Assembly (NCBI GenBank): GCA_902515205.1
Contig: CABXTU010000001.1
Location: forward strand, 62,001-126,000
Origin: an uncultured Pelagibacteraceae bacterium
GTDB lineage: Bacteria; Pseudomonadota; Alphaproteobacteria; Pelagibacterales; Pelagibacteraceae
Reading direction: 5' to 3'
DNA length: 64,000 nucleotides
This document shows positions 1-8,690 of the stretch, one piece after another; the first letter of the stretch is position 1, and every line of letters begins with the position of its first letter. The notes beneath the pieces are model-generated. The model saw only the letters and a program-made list of their open reading frames with translations. It did no database searches and was not told the DNA's origin. A program made the position numbers and the translations under genes.

Positions 1-1685
1 GCTTTAAGATTTTCTCTTCTTTCAGTATCAATTTTTAACTCTACTACATCTTTAATTTTTAACTCACCCATTTTTACTGATCCATAATGAACAAATAAAT
101 TACCTAATTTCTTTTGTGTGTCGTTAACTTCAAAAATGGAATTTCCAGAAATTATAGTGCCGGTATCTCCAAGCTGACCTCCAGACTCTCCATAAAATGG
201 TGTTTGATTGGTTATGATAATACCCTGATCATTTGTTGATAAATTTTTTACTTCTTTATTATCTTTTAAAATATTTAAAATAACTCCTTCGGATTGATTT
301 GACTCATAACCTAAAAATTCTGTTGGTCCAATTTTGTCTTTTATCGAAAACCATATTGCCTCCTCTGAACTATCGCCTGATCCCTTCCAATTTTTTTTTG
401 CTAGTTCTTTACTTTTTTTCATCAACTCATCAAATTTATTATAATCAACTTTTAGGGATTTATTTTTTAAAATGTCTTCAGTTAAATCTAATGGAAAACC
501 ATAAGTGTCATATAACTTAAATGCTACCTCCCCTGGTAAAACTTTATCTATTTTAGATATCTCCTCATCTAAAATTTTAATTCCTCTATCAAGTAGAACT
601 AAAAACTTTTCTTCTTCCATCTTTAGAGTTTCCTTAATTAAAGACTCAGACCTTTTAAGTTCTGGATAGTTTCCCATCATTTCGTTTTTAAGAGAGTCGA
701 ATATTTTATAAAAAATTGGTTCTTTAGATCCTAATAAGTGAGAATGTCTCATTCCTCTTCTCATTATTCTTCTTAAAACATATCCACGTCCTTCATTCGA
801 GGGTAATACCCCTTCAGCTAAAAGAAATGAACTTGCTCTTAAATGGTCTGCTATAACCCTAAAACTCGAAATATTATTATCCCCTTGATCAACTTTTGTT
901 ACGTCTGAAATGGAACTAATCAATTTTTTAAAATGATCAGTTTGATAATTATCATGCGTTCCTTGTAACAAAGCTGCTATCCTTTCAAGACCCATACCTG
1001 TATCGACAGATGGTTTTGGTAAATCTATTCTTTTATCTTTTGAAACTTGCTCATATTGCATGAAAACTAGGTTCCAAATTTCAATAAAACGATCTCCGTC
1101 TTGATCTTTAGTTCCTGGTAATCCACCTTTTAAATGATCACCATGATCATAAAATATTTCTGAACAAGGTCCACAAGGTCCTGTCTCCCCCATCGACCAA
1201 AAGTTATCTGATGTTGAAATTCGTATAATTCTATCATCGTTAAAACCCGCTATTTTCTTCCAAAAATTGAACGCTTCATCATCCTCGTGAAAAACGGTTA
1301 CATAAATTCTGTTTTTATCTAAACCAAAGTCTTTGGTGATTAAATTCCATGCAAGTTCAATTCCTCTTTCTTTAAAATAATCTCCAAAAGAAAAGTTTCC
1401 TAACATTTCAAAGAAAGTGTGGTGTCTTGGTGTATAACCAACATTTTCTAAATCATTATGTTTTCCTCCGGCTCTAACACATTTCTGTGAGGTGGTTGCC
1501 CTTTGATAATCTCTTTTTTCTAAACCAGTGAATACATTTTTAAATTGTACCATTCCTGAATTAGCAAACATTAATGTCGGATCGTTATTTGGAACTAAAT
1601 TACTAGACTCAACAATCTTATGATCGTTTTTCTCAAAATATTTTAAGAAAGTTTCTCTTATTTGATTTAATGATTTCTGAGCCAT
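1..1685 (-). CDS. alaS: Alanyl-tRNA synthetase, 3' part cut by window edge
   Basis: Charges tRNA-Ala with alanine in the cytoplasm. The frame runs from an ATG at 1685 down to base 1 without a stop, so about 561 N-terminal residues are visible and the C-terminal part lies outside the window. The start reads [19 protein letters not shown]. Further in come the class II motifs typical of AlaS ([19 protein letters not shown], then [16 protein letters not shown] and [15 protein letters not shown]), and the beginning of the editing region ([12 protein letters not shown]). It follows recA on the same strand after about 100 bp, the recA-alaS order common in bacteria. Identification is secure from the motifs. 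Confidence 0.97.
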   Translation of the reverse strand, partial: MAQKSLNQIRETFLKYFEKNDHKIVESSNLVPNNDPTLMFANSGMVQFKNVFTGLEKRDYQRATTSQKCVRAGGKHNDLENVGYTPRHHTFFEMLGNFSFGDYFKERGIELAWNLITKDFGLDKNRIYVTVFHEDDEAFNFWKKIAGFNDDRIIRISTSDNFWSMGETGPCGPCSEIFYDHGDHLKGGLPGTKDQDGDRFIEIWNLVFMQYEQVSKDKRIDLPKPSVDTGMGLERIAALLQGTHDNYQTDHFKKLISSISDVTKVDQGDNNISSFRVIADHLRASSFLLAEGVLPSNEGRGYVLRRIMRRGMRHSHLLGSKEPIFYKIFDSLKNEMMGNYPELKRSESLIKETLKMEEEKFLVLLDRGIKILDEEISKIDKVLPGEVAFKLYDTYGFPLDLTEDILKNKSLKVDYNKFDELMKKSKELAKKNWKGSGDSSEEAIWFSIKDKIGPTEFLGYESNQSEGVILNILKDNKEVKNLSTNDQGIIITNQTPFYGESGGQLGDTGTIISGNSIFEVNDTQKKLGNLFVHYGSVKMGELKIKDVVELKIDTERRENLK

Positions 1686-1736
1686 ATTTTTAAAATACAG
1701 CTTTTTTATTCTATGTCTAGATAACGATAAGGGGGT

Positions 1737-1761
1737 AAAGGCGCTTAAAATAAGCGCCTTT
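1737..1761 (-). terminator. Strong hairpin between recA and alaS
   Basis: An 11-bp perfect inverted repeat (AAAGGCGCTTA, loop AAA, TAAGCGCCTTT) lies 25 bp after the recA stop and 52 bp before the alaS start. It is GC-rich compared with its surroundings. The minus-strand side is not followed by a long T run, so it may be an imperfect terminator or a transcript-end/processing hairpin that lets some transcription continue into alaS. Confidence 0.6.
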
Positions 1762-1785
1762 ATAATTTAAAGATGACCTTTAATT

Positions 1786-2934
1786 CTAGTTCTTTTTAGG
1801 AGGAGTAGCTTCTTTTTCAGCTTCTTCTTTTTCAGCTACTTTCTTCTCTTTTTCAATTTTTTCAGGACTTAATGGATTTCCTTCAATCTTTTTAGAAATC
1901 ACACCAGCTTTTTCCCTAATTGCCATTTCAATTTCTGCAGCAACTTGTGGATTTTGAGCTAAATAAACTTTGGCATTTTCTCTTCCTTGTCCTATCTTTT
2001 CACCTTTATAAGCATACCATGCTCCTGATTTTTCAATAATGTCAGCCTTAGCACCAAGGTCTACTAACTCACCCATTTTGCTAATTCCTTTTCCATACAT
2101 CAAGTCAAATTCAACAACTTTAAATGGTGGTGCAACTTTATTTTTAACTACTTTCACTCTTGTAGAGTTACCAATAATTTCATCTTTGTCTTTGATGGCA
2201 CCAATTCTTCTGATATCCATTCTTACAGATGAGTAAAACTTAAGTGCATTTCCACCTGATGTTGTTTCAGGACTTCCAAACATAACTCCAATTTTCATTC
2301 TAATTTGGTTAATGAAAATCATCATTGTGTTTGTGTTAGAAATTGAACCAGTTAACTTTCTTAAAGCCTGACTCATTAATCTTGATTGAAGACCGACATG
2401 ATGATCACCCATCTCACCCTCAATTTCAGCTCTTGGAGTTAACGCTGCAACAGAGTCAATTACGATTACTGAAATAGAGCCTGATTTTACTAATGTATCA
2501 GCTATTTCTAAAGCCTGCTCACCAGCATCTGGTTGTGAAATTAAAAGTTCTTCTGTATTCACACCTAATTTTTTTGCATAAACTGGATCTAAAGCATGCT
2601 CAGCATCGACGAATGCACAAATACCACCAGCCTTTTGAGCTTCAGCAACAACTTGTAATGCTAATGTTGTTTTTCCAGAAGACTCTGGTCCATAAACTTC
2701 TACAATTCTTCCTTTCGGCAATCCACCTATTCCTAAAGCTAAGTCTAAACTTAAAGATCCTGTAGATATCGACTCGATATCCATAGCTCTTTTCTCACCT
2801 AACTTCATAACTGAACCTTTTCCGAAGTTGTCAGTTATCTGGCTGATCGCAGCATCTAATGCTTTATTCTTTTCTTTAACATCCATTTCTTGATCTTTGG
2901 TAGATTTAACTACCTTTAAATTATTTTTTGTCAT
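1786..2934 (-). CDS. recA: RecA recombinase
   Basis: DNA strand-exchange ATPase of homologous recombination and co-protease for LexA and UmuD cleavage. At 382 residues it has normal family length. Walker [10 protein letters not shown] is at residues 82-90, followed by the conserved [10 protein letters not shown] and VDSVAALTP segments and the [15 protein letters not shown]-binding loop. The C-terminus is Lys/Glu-rich (from about residue 355), as usual. A GAGG ribosome-binding site lies just before the ATG. A candidate LexA-type operator sits at 2986-3000, and umuDC in the same window is a plausible functional partner. Confidence 0.98.
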   Translation of the reverse strand: MTKNNLKVVKSTKDQEMDVKEKNKALDAAISQITDNFGKGSVMKLGEKRAMDIESISTGSLSLDLALGIGGLPKGRIVEVYGPESSGKTTLALQVVAEAQKAGGICAFVDAEHALDPVYAKKLGVNTEELLISQPDAGEQALEIADTLVKSGSISVIVIDSVAALTPRAEIEGEMGDHHVGLQSRLMSQALRKLTGSISNTNTMMIFINQIRMKIGVMFGSPETTSGGNALKFYSSVRMDIRRIGAIKDKDEIIGNSTRVKVVKNKVAPPFKVVEFDLMYGKGISKMGELVDLGAKADIIEKSGAWYAYKGEKIGQGRENAKVYLAQNPQVAAEIEMAIREKAGVISKKIEGNPLSPEKIEKEKKVAEKEEAEKEATPPKKN

Positions 2935-2985
2935 TTAAGCCTCTTTTTTTATTAATTATTAACACTCGAATCATATATTTATTAT

Positions 2986-3000
2986 GTACTACTTTTGTTC
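2986..3000. promoter_or_regulatory. Candidate LexA-type operator upstream of recA
   Basis: GTAC-N7-GTTC is seen on the plus strand, one base from the GTTC-N7-GTTC direct repeat known as the alphaproteobacterial SOS box. It lies 52-66 bp upstream of the recA ATG. It shares the core ACTTTTG with the repeat region before umuD. One-mismatch sites of this kind can arise by chance in AT-rich DNA, so this is tentative. Confidence 0.35.
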
Positions 3001-3042
3001 TCATTTGCAAGATTTAATTAATATGGCTTAAAAACCCTTATA

Positions 3043-4338
3043 TTACTGGATTTTTAAGTAGGCACTGTTCAATAATCCAATAGACTTAAGAAGATTAAAC
3101 TGTGAGAGAACGTAGTTTCTCTCTGAGTCTGCCAATGAAATCTGAGCATTTAATAATAAAGAGTTGGACTGAATAACTTCTAAAGTAGTTCTATCGGAAC
3201 CACTATTGTATTCAGCTACTATTCCTTCATTTGCAATTTCAGCAGCATTCACTTGGGCTCTTACTGAATTAAGTAAGCTTTTATTTGATTGAAAATTTGA
3301 CCAGGCACTGGCAACATCTGTTTGGTTCTTTTTAATCGTATTATTCAAAAGAAGATTTTTTTGTGTCTCTAAACTTTTATTTTTATTAAGATTTGCATAA
3401 TTCTTACCTCCAGAAAAAAATGGCCATGTTACTGTCGCTTTTAAAGTATCTTGTTCTTTTTCATCGAAAGTAGAACTTAAATCATCTGTTTTTGATCTAT
3501 CAAAAGATAGTGTTGCCGTTGGAGCTAAATCAGATCTTGCACTAGTGGTATCTTTTTTTGATTGCTCATACTCAAGTTGAGCTATAATTAAATCTGGGTT
3601 ACTTTTTTTTGATATCTCTATTGCAGATTTAAGTTCGCTAGGTAAATTAACTTTTATTATTGACGATTTATCTAATGACTCTGCATCGCTAATTGTACCA
3701 ATAACGTTTTCATAATTTAGCTTACTAGTTAAAAAATCATTTTCAGCTTGAATTAGTTTTGCTTGTGCACCTGCTAAAGAAGACTCTGACTGAGCAACAT
3801 CTGATAAAGATATATTACCTCTTTCAAGTCTAATTCTATCTGTTTCAACTTGACGATCTAATAAATCAACATTCGATTTATTGATCTTAAGTTTTTCGTT
3901 AGCTGAAATTAAACCCGTGTAAGCTTCAATTGATTTATATAAAATTTCTTGTTCTTTTTTTAAAAGCTTAACTTTAGCTAATTCAATACCTATTTTGCTT
4001 TTACTCAATTCCGCACCTCTACCTAGATCAATCAAAGTTTGAGTAATTGTTACTGATTGAACAGTTGGGTCTACATCTGAAATTGTTGCGTTTGTGCCAT
4101 TTTGATTTGTTAATTTGTTTGTATCCTCTGAGCTTTTACTTCCACTTAAAGTAACCGAGGGTAAATACGAACTCCTAGAAATTTTTAATTCTTGTTCAGA
4201 AATATTTAGGCTTTCTCTTTCGGCATTTAACTCATTGTTGTCATTATAAGCTTTTTTTAAAGCTGCAGAAAAAGTTCCGGCATTAGCATTACAAAGTAAA
4301 AATATAAAGCTTATAATTATAGATAAAATTCTAATCAT
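3043..4338 (-). CDS. tolC: TolC-family outer-membrane efflux protein
   Basis: Outer-membrane channel of type I secretion or multidrug efflux systems. It has 431 residues with a Sec signal peptide (MIRILSIIISFIFLLCNANA). The body is the double helical-hairpin repeat of OEP proteins, seen as long Ser/Asn/Lys-rich helices with TVTQTLIDLGRGAELSKSKI in the first repeat and TVTWPFFSGGKNYANLNKNK in the second, the typical 'D/FxGG' turn of the family. Its start overlaps the stop of the upstream kinase gene by 4 bp, so the two are co-translated. No inner-membrane pump partner lies next to it. Confidence 0.85.
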   Translation of the reverse strand: MIRILSIIISFIFLLCNANAGTFSAALKKAYNDNNELNAERESLNISEQELKISRSSYLPSVTLSGSKSSEDTNKLTNQNGTNATISDVDPTVQSVTITQTLIDLGRGAELSKSKIGIELAKVKLLKKEQEILYKSIEAYTGLISANEKLKINKSNVDLLDRQVETDRIRLERGNISLSDVAQSESSLAGAQAKLIQAENDFLTSKLNYENVIGTISDAESLDKSSIIKVNLPSELKSAIEISKKSNPDLIIAQLEYEQSKKDTTSARSDLAPTATLSFDRSKTDDLSSTFDEKEQDTLKATVTWPFFSGGKNYANLNKNKSLETQKNLLLNNTIKKNQTDVASAWSNFQSNKSLLNSVRAQVNAAEIANEGIVAEYNSGSDRTTLEVIQSNSLLLNAQISLADSERNYVLSQFNLLKSIGLLNSAYLKIQ

Positions 4339-5258
4339 TTCTTTTTATATACAACAGATTTAATTTGATGGTTACTATTTAAATCAAATATTACTGACGC
4401 ATATTTAGGCATATTTCTAAACATATGTTGGGTTATTCTTTGATAAGTTTGCATAAAATTTAATACATCTCCCCTGCTCATTATTTTCGATTTCACTTTA
4501 CTTTTCACCCAAAGTTTCCTCTCTTGTTTTAATCTCCATTTTTGTAATAAACTAAAATTTTTTGCCTTAAGGTAAATTAAACAATTTAATTGTGTATATA
4601 AGTTTTTGTACTTTGATTTTAGTTGATGATTAACATATTTTCTCCAAATTTTTTTTTGGTCTTTTACTCTTTCCAATGAATTTATTGCTTTATTTAAAGT
4701 GTTATTTTTTTCAGATTTTGCACCAACACACCAACCCTCAAAAATAATTACATCTGGCCTTTTTTTTAAATCATACCATCTTTTTTTTTTAAACCTATCA
4801 TCAATAGCTTTATTGAAAGTTGGTAGCTTTAATCTTTTAAATTTTTTACTCTTTGACTGTCTAAAGAAATTCAACATCATTTTAATATCATGAGTTCCAG
4901 GAACTCCTCTTGTTAATAGCATAGGATGTACTTTTTTTGATAAACTAATTCGTTCTTTTCTCGTTTTATAAAAATCATCTATTGAAATCCTAAATACATT
5001 TAATTTAAAATATTTAGTTAAAATAATTCTTATTAATGAACTAATTGTAGTTTTACCAGTTCCTTGGCCTCCTGCTAAACCTACAAAATATGGTCTTTTA
5101 TTTTCAGCTTTTTTACTGATCCAAAAGCAAAGTGGGATTAAAAAAGATTTTATCATTCTTTCTTTATTTTTAAATTTATCTGCTTTTGTTTCTTGAGATT
5201 TAATAAACTTTAAACAATCTTTTTTTACTTTACTAAAGCATAAACTAAATTGATTCAT
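4335..5258 (-). CDS. P-loop kinase, probable D-glycerate 3-kinase (plant-type GLYK)
   Basis: Protein of 307 residues with a Walker A P-loop GGQGTGKT at residues 63-70 and the segment VIIFEGWCVGAKSE, the pattern of the GLYK/YggC branch of the uridine kinase/phosphoribulokinase-like P-loop family. The known function of that branch is phosphorylating D-glycerate to 3-phosphoglycerate. The fit to glycerate is by family resemblance only; pantothenate- or uridine-kinase-like roles cannot be excluded from sequence alone. It is highly Lys-rich, as are many proteins here. It overlaps the TolC-like gene by 4 bp and follows the GFA genes by 5 bp, suggesting one transcript. Confidence 0.7.
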   Translation of the reverse strand: MNQFSLCFSKVKKDCLKFIKSQETKADKFKNKERMIKSFLIPLCFWISKKAENKRPYFVGLAGGQGTGKTTISSLIRIILTKYFKLNVFRISIDDFYKTRKERISLSKKVHPMLLTRGVPGTHDIKMMLNFFRQSKSKKFKRLKLPTFNKAIDDRFKKKRWYDLKKRPDVIIFEGWCVGAKSEKNNTLNKAINSLERVKDQKKIWRKYVNHQLKSKYKNLYTQLNCLIYLKAKNFSLLQKWRLKQERKLWVKSKVKSKIMSRGDVLNFMQTYQRITQHMFRNMPKYASVIFDLNSNHQIKSVVYKKK

Positions 5259-5263
5259 GAAAA

Positions 5264-5626
5264 TTATTTTTTATCTAGAGGATGATTTTGACCATCATTT
5301 ACAGGAACATCTTTCATATTAAAAGTATTTATTTCATCTATGCACCCTACATTAAATCCGGTCATTGCAGGGTTGATCCTTGGATTATGATGGGTATAAA
5401 TCCCACAATCAGAACAAAAGTAATGTTTAGCAACTTTTGAATGAAATTGGTAAAGACTTAATTTGTCCTTACCTTTTACAATTTTAAAATCTTCATTTTT
5501 AACCATTGACATAATTGCTCCTTTTCTTTTACAAATGGAACAATTACATTTAATTACTTTAGTCAAATCTCCATCTAAATTAATTTCGGCTTCGATAGCA
5601 CCACAATGACATATTAGTTTTTTCAT
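5264..5626 (-). CDS. GFA/CENP-V domain protein (copy 2)
   Basis: Small (120 residues) zinc-binding protein of the glutathione-dependent formaldehyde-activating enzyme (GFA/CENP-V) fold. Zinc-ligand cysteines are visible: CHCG near residue 6, CNCSICKRKG around residues 28-37, and FCSDCG around residues 71-76. The family includes glutathione-dependent formaldehyde-handling enzymes and many uncharacterised members, so the substrate is unknown. It lies 2 bp after a clear paralogue with the same motifs, evidently a tandem duplication. It precedes the kinase by 5 bp on the same strand. Confidence 0.85.
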   Translation of the reverse strand: MKKLICHCGAIEAEINLDGDLTKVIKCNCSICKRKGAIMSMVKNEDFKIVKGKDKLSLYQFHSKVAKHYFCSDCGIYTHHNPRINPAMTGFNVGCIDEINTFNMKDVPVNDGQNHPLDKK

Positions 5627-5628
5627 TT

Positions 5629-5997
5629 TTACCTTCTGTCCTTTATATGATTTTGTCCATCATTTACAAAGGTCTTTAATTTAAACAATCTATTTGGCTC
5701 TAATTCATCAATGCATCCAACGTTAATACCAAAAGAATTTGGATCACTTCTCCTTTGATTATGAGTATGTGTACCACAATCTGAACAAAAATGATGCTTA
5801 GCCACTTTAGTATTAAATTGATAAGTCTTTATTTTTTCTTCTCCTTTTATAACTTTTAAATCATCTTTATTAATTGTTGTAACCATTGTTCCTTTTCTTT
5901 TACACATAGAACAATTGCATCTCATTAATTCATTTATTTCTTTTTTTAAATTAATCTGAATTTCAATCTCTCCACAATGGCAAGTAAGTTTTTTCAT
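5629..5997 (-). CDS. GFA/CENP-V domain protein (copy 1)
   Basis: A 122-residue paralogue of the following gene, with the same layout of zinc ligands (CHCG, CNCSMCKRKG, FCSDCG) and the same ending pattern VNDGQNH. About half of the residues match its neighbour by eye, so the duplication is not recent. It is first in the unit GFA-GFA-kinase-tolC on the minus strand and is divergent from umuDC, sharing the 135-bp intergenic region. The substrate is unknown. Because formaldehyde oxidation matters in one-carbon metabolism of marine bacteria, a role there is possible but only inferred. Confidence 0.85.
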   Translation of the reverse strand: MKKLTCHCGEIEIQINLKKEINELMRCNCSMCKRKGTMVTTINKDDLKVIKGEEKIKTYQFNTKVAKHHFCSDCGTHTHNQRRSDPNSFGINVGCIDELEPNRLFKLKTFVNDGQNHIKDRR

Positions 5998-6056
5998 ATC
6001 AACACAGTATTTAAACTATCCTTGGTTAAAGTTATCCACAAGCATACAAAATGTGG

Positions 6057-6112
6057 TTTTGATGTTCACGTTTTGATTCACTTTTGATTCAATTACGGAC
6101 TCAAAATACAAC
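6057..6112 (+). promoter_or_regulatory. umuDC promoter with three phased repeats
   Basis: Three direct copies of a TTTTGAT(G)TTCA element start at 6057, 6071 and 6082. The G that opens each half-site (6064 GTTC, 6075 GATT, 6086 GATT) recurs every 11 bp, the period of the alphaproteobacterial LexA box GTTC-N7-GTTC. A plausible sigma-70 promoter overlaps: -35 TTGATT at 6084-6089, 17-bp spacer, -10 TACAAC at 6107-6112. ATGTTCACGTTTTGATT (6062-6078) recurs before mraZ. SOS control is inferred. Confidence 0.5.
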
Positions 6113-6132
6113 CTCTTGCGTGCATTGTATAA

Positions 6133-6558
6133 ATGGTCTATAAATTAGAACAAAATAAGAACATGAAACTAACTATCCCGTATTATCTACACAAAGCTGG
6201 TGCTGGTTTTCCTTCACCTGCAACTGATTATATCGAAGAAGATATCGATCTAAATATGCATTTAATCAGAAATGTTCCAGCTACCTTTATTATCAGAGTT
6301 CAAGGCAAGTCCATGGTGGATGTTGGAATTAATGATGGAGATCTATTAGTTGTCGATAAAAGTTTAAAACCAAAAAACTTTTCAACAGTTATTGCAAATG
6401 TTCATGATGAGCTTGTAGTTAAAACCTTAGTTCAAGAAAGAGATAAGAAATTTCTATCATCTGGATCTAAAGATTTTTCTAACAGAATTTTAATTAATGA
6501 AGAAGAAGATGTTTTTATTTGGGGAGTTGTGACTTATGTCATCCATTCTACGTACTAA
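6133..6558 (+). CDS. umuD: UmuD-like S24 peptidase, polymerase V subunit
   Basis: A 141-residue LexA/UmuD-family self-cleaving protein; RecA-stimulated cleavage yields UmuD', which joins UmuC to form translesion polymerase V. Starting from the ATG at 6133, the catalytic residues fall at Ser60 (GKSMVD) and Lys97 (VVKTL), and the predicted cleavage bond Ala24-Gly25 (GAGFPSPATDYIEE) sits where E. coli UmuD has Cys24-Gly25. This exact register supports the 6133 start over the internal ATG at 6163. umuC overlaps its 3' end by 23 bp. The upstream region carries phased repeats that may be a LexA operator. Confidence 0.93.
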   Translation: MVYKLEQNKNMKLTIPYYLHKAGAGFPSPATDYIEEDIDLNMHLIRNVPATFIIRVQGKSMVDVGINDGDLLVVDKSLKPKNFSTVIANVHDELVVKTLVQERDKKFLSSGSKDFSNRILINEEEDVFIWGVVTYVIHSTY

Positions 6559-7816
6559 AAAATTAGCTTTAGTTGACTGCAATTCTTTCTATGTTTCTTG
6601 TGAAAGATTATTCAATCCAAGAATAAGAAAAAAACCAGTTGTTGTGTTATCGAATAATGATGGGTGTATTATTTCTAGGTCCAATGAAGCAAAAGCTTTG
6701 GGAATTAAAATGGGTGAGCCTTACTTTAAAGCAAAAAACGTTATTCTTAATAATAAAGTTGAAGTTTTTTCATCAAATTATTCTTTATATGGAGATTTAT
6801 CTAGAAGAGTGATGAGAACTCTTAAAAGATTTAATTCAGAAATAGAAGTATACTCAATTGATGAAGCATTTATAGATTTATCAAATTTTCCAGATTCAGA
6901 GGTTGAAAAAGTTGGGAGAGAAATCAGAGAAACAGTTCTGCAATGGACTGGTATTCCAACTAGTATTGGAATTGCTAAAACTAAAACTTTAAGTAAAGTT
7001 GCAAATCATATTGCAAAGAAAAAACAATCAGGAGTTACCAATTTAATTGGAATAGAAAATTTAGATCCAATTTTAGAAAAAATTGAAATTAATGATATTT
7101 GGGGTGTAGGGAGGCAGCTTACAAAGTTTTATCAAAAAAATGGAATTTATAACGCTAAACAGCTTAAGAATAAATCCAATACTTGGATCAAAAAATGTTC
7201 TAATGTTTTAAGTTCTAGAACTGCAATGGAGCTTAGAGGAACACCATGTATAAACTTAGAAACTACGCAAACAAAAAGAAAGAGTTGTATTGTCTCTAGA
7301 TCATTCGGAAAAAGAATTGAAAAATTCCAGGAACTAAAAGAAGCAGTTGCAAATTATTGCTTGAATGCATCCGAAAAAATTAGATCAGAATCTTTAGTTG
7401 CAAAAGCAATTACTGTGTTTGTAAGAACCAGTCCTTTTCAAAGAGATTATGGATATTACTCAAATGCAAAGACAATTGATTTTCCAATTGCAACAAACAA
7501 TAGTATTGAGACTGTGAAAACTGCAATTGCAATCTTAGAAAGTATATTCAAAAATGGATATCGTTATCAAAAAGCAGGGGTTATGCTTACAGGATTGCGA
7601 AATGATGATGGTAGAAAAAATTTATTTTCATCAAAAAAAGACGAAAAAATAAAAAATTTAATGCGGTCAATTGATAACACAAATTATAGATATGGCCGAT
7701 CAACTTTAAGTCTTGCAAGTGCTGGCGTTCATAAAAAATGGAATATGCAAAGACAATATTCTTCCAAGATAGATACTGCTGATTTTTATTGTCTACCTAA
7801 AATAAAAGCTATTTGA
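6536..7816 (+). CDS. umuC: UmuC, catalytic subunit of DNA polymerase V
   Basis: Y-family error-prone polymerase for lesion bypass. It is 426 residues, normal for UmuC. The catalytic carboxylates are Asp14 in LALVDCNSFYVSCERLF and Asp109-Glu110 in VYSIDEAFIDLS. The helix-hairpin-helix region (IWGVGRQLTKFYQKNGIYNA) and the C-terminal UmuC-type domain follow. It starts within umuD (23-bp overlap), so the pair is translationally coupled. Its last 8 bp overlap the convergent glycosyltransferase gene. An SOS polymerase is a notable accessory in a streamlined genome. Confidence 0.95.
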   Translation: MSSILRTKKLALVDCNSFYVSCERLFNPRIRKKPVVVLSNNDGCIISRSNEAKALGIKMGEPYFKAKNVILNNKVEVFSSNYSLYGDLSRRVMRTLKRFNSEIEVYSIDEAFIDLSNFPDSEVEKVGREIRETVLQWTGIPTSIGIAKTKTLSKVANHIAKKKQSGVTNLIGIENLDPILEKIEINDIWGVGRQLTKFYQKNGIYNAKQLKNKSNTWIKKCSNVLSSRTAMELRGTPCINLETTQTKRKSCIVSRSFGKRIEKFQELKEAVANYCLNASEKIRSESLVAKAITVFVRTSPFQRDYGYYSNAKTIDFPIATNNSIETVKTAIAILESIFKNGYRYQKAGVMLTGLRNDDGRKNLFSSKKDEKIKNLMRSIDNTNYRYGRSTLSLASAGVHKKWNMQRQYSSKIDTADFYCLPKIKAI

Positions 7817-8681
7817 TATCATCAATTGTGTCTATATTTTCTAAAGATTTATTAAATTCATCCATATTTTCTCTCAATGCTAAATTTGAGAGTAAGTAAA
7901 CAGCTATTAATAAAACAATTAAAGGTATTGATGTAACTATAGATGCATTACTTTTTATCATTAAAATATATAAAATTATAAATAGAGCAGAACGGATTAA
8001 AAAAGTTTTTCTGAATACACTTATAATTGAAAGAGAATGCTTGACTAAATTTATAAAACTCATTTTAGATGGACCGAAATATCTTTGTCCTCTAATAGAG
8101 GGGGTTGAAACCATTTCATTTTCAATTTTTTTTAATGATCCTGAGAAACTATTCCAAGTTGCTTTTTCTTTTACCATTTTTTCTACAGTTGATTTTGGAA
8201 GACAAGTATAATTTCCAAACTTTATCGATTTCCCAGTAAAAGCAAGTGTTATAAGCTTATGTAATTGATAACAAATTTTAAATATAATTTTTTCAGATCT
8301 TTTTACTCTTTCTCCTACAATAGGTTTGCCATTAGAATTTTTTATTTGATCTACAAATAATTTTATCTCCTCTGGTCTGTCTTCCCCATCTCCATCCATT
8401 GGAATGACATAATCAAACTCATCTTTTTCTAAAATATATTTTAATCCTGTTGCGATACATCTTGCATGACCTTGGTTATTTTTCATATTAAAAATTTTAA
8501 TGGCATTTATATTTTCTAGAGATTTATGAAAATCTGGACGATCAAAATTTGATGAGTCATTAATTATGTAGACTGAGATTTCAAATTCTTTACCTAAGGA
8601 CAAATTATTTATTTCATCTAATAATCTAAATACTGACTGCCAATCATTATATACCGGTATTATAATCTTAATTTTCATCAA
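7809..8681 (-). CDS. Family 2 glycosyltransferase with C-terminal membrane helices
   Basis: A 290-residue GT2 (GT-A fold) enzyme. The N-terminal nucleotide-sugar domain shows IIIPVYNDW near the start and the acidic metal-binding segment VIPMDGDGEDRPEEI. The C-terminal 70 residues hold two predicted transmembrane helices. This is the layout of dolichyl/undecaprenyl-phosphate sugar synthases, which load a sugar onto a polyprenyl carrier. The adjacent upstream gene (9 bp away) is a GT39-like membrane transferase that would use such a lipid-linked sugar, so the pair probably adds sugars to a periplasmic acceptor. The sugar and acceptor cannot be told from the sequence. Confidence 0.85.
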   Translation of the reverse strand: MMKIKIIIPVYNDWQSVFRLLDEINNLSLGKEFEISVYIINDSSNFDRPDFHKSLENINAIKIFNMKNNQGHARCIATGLKYILEKDEFDYVIPMDGDGEDRPEEIKLFVDQIKNSNGKPIVGERVKRSEKIIFKICYQLHKLITLAFTGKSIKFGNYTCLPKSTVEKMVKEKATWNSFSGSLKKIENEMVSTPSIRGQRYFGPSKMSFINLVKHSLSIISVFRKTFLIRSALFIILYILMIKSNASIVTSIPLIVLLIAVYLLSNLALRENMDEFNKSLENIDTIDDIK

Positions 8682-8690
8682 ATAATTTTT

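Noticed and set aside
299-520. 73-residue plus-strand frame
   Set aside because: It is antisense to alaS, with composition typical of a shadow frame in AT-rich DNA.
6032-6040. TTATCCACA, a perfect DnaA box upstream of umuD
   Set aside because: A single 9-mer; about one such hit is expected by chance in a window of this size, and there is no cluster of boxes, no dnaA/dnaN and no other origin feature.
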